From NCBI GenBank assembly GCA_027023145.1, contig JALVWV010000009.1, positions 1 through 5,176 of the forward strand: a stretch of DNA of 5,176 bases. Direction: 5' to 3'. The notes beneath the pieces are model-generated. The model had not been told where the DNA came from, made no database searches, and worked only from the letters and a program-made list of their open reading frames with translations. This DNA comes from Campylobacteraceae bacterium (lineage in GTDB: Bacteria > Campylobacterota > Campylobacteria > Campylobacterales > Sulfurovaceae). Of this stretch, positions 1 through 3,991 are shown in pieces. Numbering within the stretch: position 1 is the stretch's first letter; each line of letters begins with the position of its first letter. The translations under genes were made by a program, and so were the position numbers.

Positions 1-553
1 GAAAATTGACCACAAGGTACTTCGGCTTGGGGACGGCATTTTTCAGCGCATATTCCAAATCAGTGAGGAACTGATCTTCATCCACGGCAAACGTCGTTTC
101 GTCAAACGTCAGTTTCATTTTTTCGACGTTGCCTCCTGCAAGGATAAAGGCATACGAATGGATCGGATAGGTCGGATCGGGGACGATGGCGACATCGCCG
201 GGATTGGTGATTGCTTGGACAAGGTGGACGTAGCCCTCTTTGCTCCCCATGGTTGCCACCGCTTCGGTCTCAGGATCAAGGACGACACTGTACTTGCGCA
301 GGTACCACTTCGTGATCGCCAGACGGAGCTTGTAGATCCCTTTAGAAGCGCTGTAGCCATGAACATGAGGCTTGCGTGCCGTCTCAACCAGCTTGTCGAT
401 GACCGGTTCGAGGGCAGGACCGTCGGGGTTGCCCATCGAAAAGTCGATCACATCCGCTCCGGCTCTTCGCTCCGCCATTTTGAGGTCATTGACCACGGCA
501 AAGACATATTTTGGGAGCCGGTTTATCTTATCAAATTGTATTTCGTCAAACAT
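1..553 (-). CDS. PLP-dependent class I/II aminotransferase, N-terminal part (3' end cut by window edge)
   Basis: The first 184 residues of a fold-type I pyridoxal-phosphate aminotransferase are visible; the rest lies beyond position 1. The start ATG at 553-551 is followed by FDEIQFDKINRLPKYVF, a normal opening for the aspartate/alanine/LL-diaminopimelate aminotransferase group. Visible signatures are FSMGNPDGP (residues 38-46, substrate and PLP-side loop), HGYSASKG (65-72), GSKEG (103-107, cofactor phosphate contact) and PDPTYPIH (125-132), whose tyrosine usually packs near the cofactor ring. The Schiff-base lysine would come later and is not visible. The gene starts three bases after the stop of the RodZ-like gene, with AAGG inside the end of that gene as a possible ribosome site, so the two are probably translated from one message. 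In related genomes such proteins are usually annotated as LL-diaminopimelate aminotransferase (lysine and peptidoglycan precursor), but aspartate or alanine aminotransferase is equally possible from this fragment. The class is secure; the substrate is not. Confidence 0.9.
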   Translation of the reverse strand, partial: MFDEIQFDKINRLPKYVFAVVNDLKMAERRAGADVIDFSMGNPDGPALEPVIDKLVETARKPHVHGYSASKGIYKLRLAITKWYLRKYSVVLDPETEAVATMGSKEGYVHLVQAITNPGDVAIVPDPTYPIHSYAFILAGGNVEKMKLTFDETTFAVDEDQFLTDLEYALKNAVPKPKYLVVNF

Positions 554-556
554 AAA

Positions 557-2002
557 TTACCATACCTTACTTTGATTCAGTTGCTGGAAAGTCTCATGAG
601 GGATCTCTTTGACCGTCCCTTTCTGGATCAGTAAAAAGTGCTTTTTACCATCGTTAAACTTGAGCTCTTTGTTGCCTATTTTAAAACGGAGCCACCCATG
701 GCCGGTTGCGACGATCCACTTCCCTTTGGAACCTTTGAATGTCACCTTCTTTTTCGAGACACTCGTCGACCGCTTCATGGTCACGAGATCGACGATACCA
801 AGCCAAATTTTCTTTGTCGGCACAAGAACAACCCCCATTCTAGCCGCTTTTTCTCGAGCCGCTTTTTCCTGTGCAGCTCTCTTGCGAGCCGCTTGCTCCT
901 GGCGTGCCTTCTCTTCAGCTGCGATCCGACGAGCCTCTTCTTCGGCCTTTTGGCGAGCAGCCGCTTCCTCAGCCTGTTTACGTGCGGCTGCTTCCTGCTT
1001 GGCTTTGGCTTCTTGAGCATCCTTTAGGGCTCGCTCTGTCGCTTCCTTGATGATGCTTCGCTCCTCGGCATCCCCTTGGGAATCTTTGGATACGGAGGGA
1101 ACTTCAGCACCCAAAGGTGCCGAGGTATCGGTTGCGGTTTGGGGGGTCTCGTCTGCCGCTGCAGCCAAAGCATCTCCAATTTTCTTGATGGCTTCATCGG
1201 TGTCTGTTGGCACAGAGGAATTGTTGGCAGAAGATGTTTCTTCCTGCAAAGCTACCGCATTGCTAGAATTGGGCTGCTTCTCACCTTTGGCGGGGGTCTG
1301 GCTTGCCGGCTCCAAGGTTTGTTGCTTACTCTCATCCGTAGAAGCGTCATTGGCTAAATCTGCAATATCTTTCTCGCCGTCAGTCGGTGTTTTGTTTGCC
1401 GATTCTTTTGGTTCCTCCGATGCTCCGGCGATCACAAAAGAGCCATCACCCTGATCGACTGCCCCCGCTGAACTCTTCTTTGAGGCAACATTTGCTTCCG
1501 GCTTTTCATTGTCCGATGCGCTTCCCATCCAGGATTGGGCTTTCCGCACAATCGCCGTAAAGAAACCCACGTTCTCCCCGGATGTGCTGACTGCCATATC
1601 ACTCTCTTTGCTTGATGTGTACGTCCACCACGCGGCATAGAGCAATGCGGCTCCGATAAGGACAACCACGATCGGCTTGATCAGGGAGTATCTCCTTCTC
1701 TCCATTGGAGCATCAAGCACAGGTGAAGGTCTGCGGGAGGGTGTACGATGCCCGTCAACCGAGGATGCATGCACCTCCTCATTAGGGGTGTCCTCCTCGA
1801 AATAGGCGAGGCATTCAGCTCGAAGCTGACTCAAATCGACCCGGTACTCCCGCTCAAGGATGGAGATGAAACCCAGTGCCTGCACTTTGCGAAAACTGGT
1901 AAAGTCTCTTTTGAAAAGGTGCTCGAGGTTTTCAGAGGAGAGGCGGGTTCGGTTGCTGATGGAAGCCAGGGTGTTCTCTTCGATGATCTCATTCAGTTGC
2001 AT
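557..2002 (-). CDS. RodZ-like bitopic membrane protein with long linker, charged coiled coil and C-terminal beta-type domain
   Basis: This 481-residue protein has no close namesake that I recognise, but its layout resembles the cell-shape protein RodZ. Residues about 5-65 look like a RodZ-type helix-turn-helix: they contain SNRTRLSSENLEHLFKRDF followed by GFISILEREYRVDLSQL, matching the family pattern of 'TkI..yL.aiE.gdf' then 'GFir.YA..lgld'. A basic stretch (ERRRYSLIKP, 101-110) leads into one membrane helix at about 109-127 (VVVLIGAALLYAAWW). Residues 130-312 are a disordered linker rich in Ser, Thr, Ala, Asp and Glu. Residues 313-388 form an Ala/Glu/Lys/Arg helix like TolA. Residues 389-470 are a compact, probably beta-rich domain (VPTKKIWLGIVDL, then GWLRFKIGNKELKF). 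The N terminus should be cytoplasmic and the remainder periplasmic. The start overlaps the end of rlmB by 14 bases and has a good AGGATGAG ribosome site at 2012-2005, pointing to coupled translation. E. coli RodZ is 337 residues, so this is longer, mainly through the linker and helix. The cell-shape function is inferred from topology. Confidence 0.85.
   Translation of the reverse strand: MQLNEIIEENTLASISNRTRLSSENLEHLFKRDFTSFRKVQALGFISILEREYRVDLSQLRAECLAYFEEDTPNEEVHASSVDGHRTPSRRPSPVLDAPMERRRYSLIKPIVVVLIGAALLYAAWWTYTSSKESDMAVSTSGENVGFFTAIVRKAQSWMGSASDNEKPEANVASKKSSAGAVDQGDGSFVIAGASEEPKESANKTPTDGEKDIADLANDASTDESKQQTLEPASQTPAKGEKQPNSSNAVALQEETSSANNSSVPTDTDEAIKKIGDALAAAADETPQTATDTSAPLGAEVPSVSKDSQGDAEERSIIKEATERALKDAQEAKAKQEAAARKQAEEAAARQKAEEEARRIAAEEKARQEQAARKRAAQEKAAREKAARMGVVLVPTKKIWLGIVDLVTMKRSTSVSKKKVTFKGSKGKWIVATGHGWLRFKIGNKELKFNDGKKHFLLIQKGTVKEIPHETFQQLNQSKVW
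839..1066 (-). repeat. Low-complexity Ala/Glu/Lys/Arg coding stretch (TolA-like helix)
   Basis: Residues 313-388 of the RodZ-like protein consist almost only of Ala, Glu, Lys, Arg and Gln in short degenerate units such as KQAEEAAARQKAEEEARR. At DNA level the same few codons recur (plus-strand motifs such as cgagc, ttcttc, gcctt), without an exact tandem unit. It should form one long, highly charged alpha helix or coiled coil spanning the periplasm, as in TolA. The compositional bias explains the spurious open frames on both strands here. Confidence 0.7.
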
Positions 2003-2675
2003 AACTCATCCTGTGTATCAATATGGCGGCAGCCGCGCTGACGTTGAGTGAGTCAAAGGGGCGCTGCATGGTGATCGAAACGGTCGTATCGAGTTTTTGT
2101 CGGGCCTTCTTGGAAATGCCGGTCGCTTCATTTCCCAGTACCAGCACCCGTCGGGAGGCGAACGTGACCGACTCGATCGCTTCCCCTTCCATCGAAGCTC
2201 CGTAGTGACGGAAGCCCACTTGGGTTAATTCGTGCATCGCATCAAGGATGTTGTGCTCAATCCGAAACGGCATCTCGAGCAACGCTCCTGCACTGGTGCG
2301 TGCCACCGCCGCGAAGTTGAGCTGACGCACCCCGGTGGCGATGATCCCATCGACTCCGAGTGCATACGCCGATCGGACGATTGCGCCGATGTTGCCCGCA
2401 TCGGTGAGTCCATCGAGCAGGAGGACAAAATCCCCGGACTTGATCTGTGTCAGCGATGCTTCCTCAAACGGCGCCATCTCGACCAGCAATCCCTGATGAT
2501 TGCCCCCTTTGCTCATCGCCTGAGCCCAGCGGTTCTCAAGAAACTTGATCCGGTCGCGGTAGCGTGCATACAGCGCCTGAGGGAGGATCCCCTTTTTGGC
2601 AATGTAGACCGTCTTGATCCGCTCTTCGTGTCGTTGCAATGCGTGCAGGCACACCTGTTTTCCGTAAATAATCAT
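1989..2675 (-). CDS. rlmB: 23S rRNA (guanosine(2251)-2'-O)-methyltransferase RlmB, TrmH/SpoU family
   Basis: A 228-residue SPOUT-class methyltransferase, close to the usual length of about 245. The N-terminal substrate-binding domain (residues 1-70) opens with MIIYGKQVCLHAL, typical of RlmB. The three SpoU motifs are present: motif 1 LDGLTDAGNIGAIVRSA (87-103, with Asn95 and catalytic Arg101), motif 2 VLVLGNEATGIS (177-188, Glu183) and motif 3 SITMQRPFDSLNVSAAAA (200-217, Ser209, Asn211). Motifs 2 and 3 make the deep trefoil knot that binds S-adenosylmethionine. The usual proline after the motif 1 aspartate is alanine here (DA instead of DP). The enzyme methylates the ribose of G2251 in the 23S P loop; this target is taken from the family, and another TrmH-type rRNA or tRNA guanosine target cannot be excluded. 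It lies 24 bases after rsmI, with no visible Shine-Dalgarno before the ATG, and its last 14 bases overlap the RodZ-like gene. Confidence 0.92.
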   Translation of the reverse strand: MIIYGKQVCLHALQRHEERIKTVYIAKKGILPQALYARYRDRIKFLENRWAQAMSKGGNHQGLLVEMAPFEEASLTQIKSGDFVLLLDGLTDAGNIGAIVRSAYALGVDGIIATGVRQLNFAAVARTSAGALLEMPFRIEHNILDAMHELTQVGFRHYGASMEGEAIESVTFASRRVLVLGNEATGISKKARQKLDTTVSITMQRPFDSLNVSAAAAILIHRMSYATE

Positions 2676-2699
2676 GGAAGATTTTATCGAATTTTTACT

Positions 2700-3515
2700 T
2701 TACCCTTTGGCAGTAAGGATCGCGTACCACTCTTTCGTGCTTTTTCCGCTCAGCTGGGCAAGCAATTTTGCCTTGGGTTTCGGGGGAAGATCGAGGTGAA
2801 GCACGGCTTCAAACGAGAGGGATTGGTGCTCCGATTGTTTCCCGCGGACGATCACCACCCACTCCCCCCGAATCGTCTCGGTGAGGATGCGTTCGCGCAC
2901 CGATGCAGCCGTACCGCGATAGTATCGCTGGTACCGCTTGGTCAACTCTTTGGCGGCGAATATTTCCCGATCGGGATCAGCTTCCATGAGAGCATCAAGA
3001 AGTTTTTCGAGTCGGTGGGGCGCTTCGTAGAGAATCGTATCGGCACTGTTTGCCAATACCGCATCGAGTTGCGCTTGACGCTCTTTCCCTTTGTGCGGGA
3101 GGAAGCCGACGAAGCAGAAGTTCCCGCTCTCAAACCCGCTGGCAGCATACGCTGTCGTTACCGCCGATGCGCCGGGGAGGACATCGTAGTCGATCCCCTG
3201 CTTCTGTGCATACGCCACGAGTACCTGCCCCGGATCGGAGATCGCGGGCATCCCGGCATCACTGACATAGACGATATTTTGTGTGGTCAACACATCTCCA
3301 AGCTGTATCAGCCGTTCGGCTCCATTGTGCTCATGGAACGAATAGAAATCCGCATCCGGCATGCGCATTTCAAACCGTTCTTCGAGCAATCGAAGGAGTT
3401 TTTTGGTCTCACGGGTGTCTTCGCAAAGAAAGATATCTGCTGTCTCAAACAGACGCATAGCACGCAAGGTGATGTCTTGAGGGTTTCCGATGGGGGTGGG
3501 GACGAAGGTGATCAT
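2700..3515 (-). CDS. rsmI: 16S rRNA (cytidine(1402)-2'-O)-methyltransferase RsmI
   Basis: A 271-residue member of the tetrapyrrole-methylase (corrin/porphyrin) fold family, near the normal RsmI length of about 285. Visible hallmarks, in order: FVPTPIGNPQDIT (4-16), CEDTRETKKLL (31-41), FHEHN (60-64), VSDAGMPAISDPGQVLV (84-100, S-adenosylmethionine loop), LPGASAVTTAYAASGF (113-128), FVGFLPHKGKERQAQL (135-150), YEAPHRL (163-169) and ELTKRYQRYYRGT (190-202). The short C-terminal region carries RGEWVVIVRG. The enzyme adds a 2'-O-methyl group to C1402 in the decoding centre of 16S rRNA, where it works with RsmH; rsmH is not in this window. The start is fixed by homology, since the TPIGN motif always follows the first few residues. 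No Shine-Dalgarno is seen; instead CCTCCTCTC directly precedes the ATG. It follows rpmE by 60 bases in the same reading frame and is probably on the same transcript. Confidence 0.95.
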   Translation of the reverse strand: MITFVPTPIGNPQDITLRAMRLFETADIFLCEDTRETKKLLRLLEERFEMRMPDADFYSFHEHNGAERLIQLGDVLTTQNIVYVSDAGMPAISDPGQVLVAYAQKQGIDYDVLPGASAVTTAYAASGFESGNFCFVGFLPHKGKERQAQLDAVLANSADTILYEAPHRLEKLLDALMEADPDREIFAAKELTKRYQRYYRGTAASVRERILTETIRGEWVVIVRGKQSEHQSLSFEAVLHLDLPPKPKAKLLAQLSGKSTKEWYAILTAKG

Positions 3516-3575
3516 GAGAGGAGGCGAAGCAGCTGCTCTTGAAGCAGCCGTCTGTTCGCCGAAGCCAATGGGGGA
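3516..3575 (-). other. rpmE-rsmI spacer with small hairpin, no Shine-Dalgarno
   Basis: This 60-base spacer is GC-rich and contains a 5-bp hairpin on the transcript, CTGCT-TCAAG-AGCAG (3547-3533), with no following U tract, so it is not a terminator. The sequence next to the rsmI ATG is CCTCCTCTC, the opposite of a Shine-Dalgarno. The spacer has no stop codon in the rpmE/rsmI frame. In another frame an open stretch runs to a TGA that overlaps the rsmI start as ATGA. Confidence 0.4.
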
Positions 3576-3776
3576 TTAGCCGAGGTTGTACTTTTTCTTG
3601 AACTTATCGACACGACCAGCTGCATCCACGATCTTCTCCGAACCGGTGAAGAAAGGGTGGCATTCGTTGCAGATGTCGATGGAGAGCTCAGGTTTGTTCG
3701 AGCGGACTTCAAACTCGTTGCCGCAGGCACAGGTGACTTTGGTGGTCATGTAGTCAGGGTGGATATCTTTTTTCAT
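3576..3776 (-). CDS. rpmE: 50S ribosomal protein L31, zinc-binding (C+) type
   Basis: A 66-residue protein, MKKDIHPDYMTTKVTCACGN onward, matching bacterial L31 over its whole length (E. coli L31 is 70). The four cysteines of the zinc site are all there: Cys16 and Cys18 in TCACGNEF and Cys36 and Cys39 in DICNECHPFFTG; the C-terminal GRVDKFKKKYN is also typical. L31 sits in the bridge between the large and small subunits. In many bacteria this zinc-loaded form is replaced by a cysteine-free paralogue under zinc starvation, through Zur; no paralogue is seen here. The ATG at 3776-3774 is preferred over the in-frame TTG just before it: AAGG at 3787-3784 is seven bases from the ATG but only four from the TTG, and MKKDIHP is the standard family start. 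It is the first gene of the probable operon, behind a long structured leader. Confidence 0.96.
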   Translation of the reverse strand: MKKDIHPDYMTTKVTCACGNEFEVRSNKPELSIDICNECHPFFTGSEKIVDAAGRVDKFKKKYNLG

Positions 3777-3852
3777 CAAAAAGCCTTTTGTTTTGGTTTT
3801 TCCGAAATTGTGTTCGGTTTCTGGCAGGCAACCAACCTGCTCCGATCATCAT
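3754..3852 (-). CDS. Possible 32-residue leader frame overlapping the rpmE start
   Basis: ATG at 3852-3850, repeated immediately, opens a frame MMIGAGWLPARNRTQF onward that stops with TGA at 3756-3754, 20 bases inside rpmE. Unlike the neighbouring short frame it has a good ribosome site, GGAAGGG, ending 8 bases before the ATG. Ribosomes on this frame would pass over the rpmE ribosome site and could lower or couple rpmE translation. There is no resemblance to a known peptide, and it could be chance. Confidence 0.2.
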   Translation of the reverse strand: MMIGAGWLPARNRTQFRKNQNKRLFDEKRYPP

Positions 3853-3871
3853 GATGATGACCCTTCCGCAT
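3776..3871 (-). CDS. Possible 31-residue leader peptide ending on the rpmE start codon
   Basis: A short frame begins with ATG at 3871-3869 and ends with TGA at 3778-3776, overlapping the rpmE ATG as TGATG. The peptide starts MRKGHHHDDRSR and has a single cysteine at residue 16, followed by a Lys-rich end. The stop/start overlap would suit translational coupling. The His/Asp cluster recalls metal binding, and L31 is a zinc protein, but the cluster also follows simply from the CAT/GAT repeat in the DNA. The ribosome site before it is weak (CACCGG). It may well be non-coding leader. Confidence 0.2.
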   Translation of the reverse strand: MRKGHHHDDRSRLVACQKPNTISEKPKQKAF

Positions 3872-3935
3872 CCGGTGATGGGGGCGCAGCAACGCTCGTC
3901 GGCGAGACTGCTCTCTCGCTGACGCGAGGAAACAG
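3777..3935 (-). promoter_or_regulatory. Structured 5' leader of rpmE, candidate regulatory RNA
   Basis: The leader transcript holds a chain of consecutive complementary segments. CTCGC (3928-3924) pairs with GCGAG (3919-3915), GCGAGA (3919-3914) can instead pair with TCTCGC (3907-3902), and CTCG (3906-3903) can pair with CGAG (3898-3895), so neighbouring hairpins exclude one another. Nearer the gene are GCAGG/CCTGC (3840-3836 with 3828-3824) and CCGAA/TTCGG (3816-3812 with 3806-3802). No U tract follows any stem, so classic attenuation is not shown; translational control is the more natural idea. Leader RNAs that bind L31 are known in other bacterial groups, but I do not recognise this one. 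Confidence 0.4.
3845..3858. repeat. Perfect 14-bp palindrome
   Basis: ATCATCATGATGAT reads the same on both strands and lies inside the rpmE leader, about 80 bases downstream of the presumed transcription start. It could be an operator half-site pair for a dimeric regulator, or just a product of CAT/GAT triplet repetition. With no spacer between the arms it would make a poor RNA hairpin. Confidence 0.5.
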
Positions 3936-3941
3936 GGCGGT

Positions 3942-3970
3942 ATTATAGCGAAAAAGGTTTAAACTCTCCG
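3942..3970 (-). promoter_or_regulatory. Probable housekeeping promoter for the rpmE operon
   Basis: On the minus strand a perfect TATAAT lies at 3947-3942, preceded by an A/T-rich run (GTTTAAACC then TTTTT). No -35 hexamer is evident: the expected place, 17 bases upstream, reads CGGAGA. Promoters of Campylobacterota often lack a clear -35 and rely on the -10 box with T-rich upstream sequence, which fits. Transcription would start at about 3933-3938, leaving a leader of roughly 160 bases before rpmE. No terminator separates it from rtcB, so some read-through from rtcB is also possible. Confidence 0.65.
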
Positions 3971-3991
3971 CGCTGCATTACCGAAAAGCTA

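Noticed and set aside
158..634. A 158-codon plus-strand frame opposite the aminotransferase
   Set aside because: The minus strand here encodes clear aminotransferase motifs; the plus-strand product is a shadow.
609..1454. Several plus-strand frames rich in Ala/Ser/Leu opposite the charged helix and linker
   Set aside because: They arise from the low-complexity codons of the RodZ-like gene on the other strand and have no ribosome sites or recognisable domains.
2385..2412. Loss of the motif 1 proline in RlmB (DA instead of DP) as a sign of inactivation
   Set aside because: The catalytic arginine, the asparagine and motifs 2 and 3 are intact, so this looks like ordinary variation and not decay.
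2232..3542. A 436-codon open frame on the plus strand, opposite rlmB and rsmI
   Set aside because: It is antisense to two well-recognised methyltransferases, its translation resembles no known family, and a GC-rich codon bias on the minus strand readily leaves such frames open.
3777..3779. TTG as the rpmE start, adding one residue
   Set aside because: AAGG would be only four bases away, and the L31 family begins MKKDIHP, which matches the following ATG.
3948..3991. A rho-independent terminator after rtcB
   Set aside because: The stretch has a T run (CCTTTTT on the transcript strand) but no stable GC-rich stem before it; the T run is better read as promoter upstream sequence.
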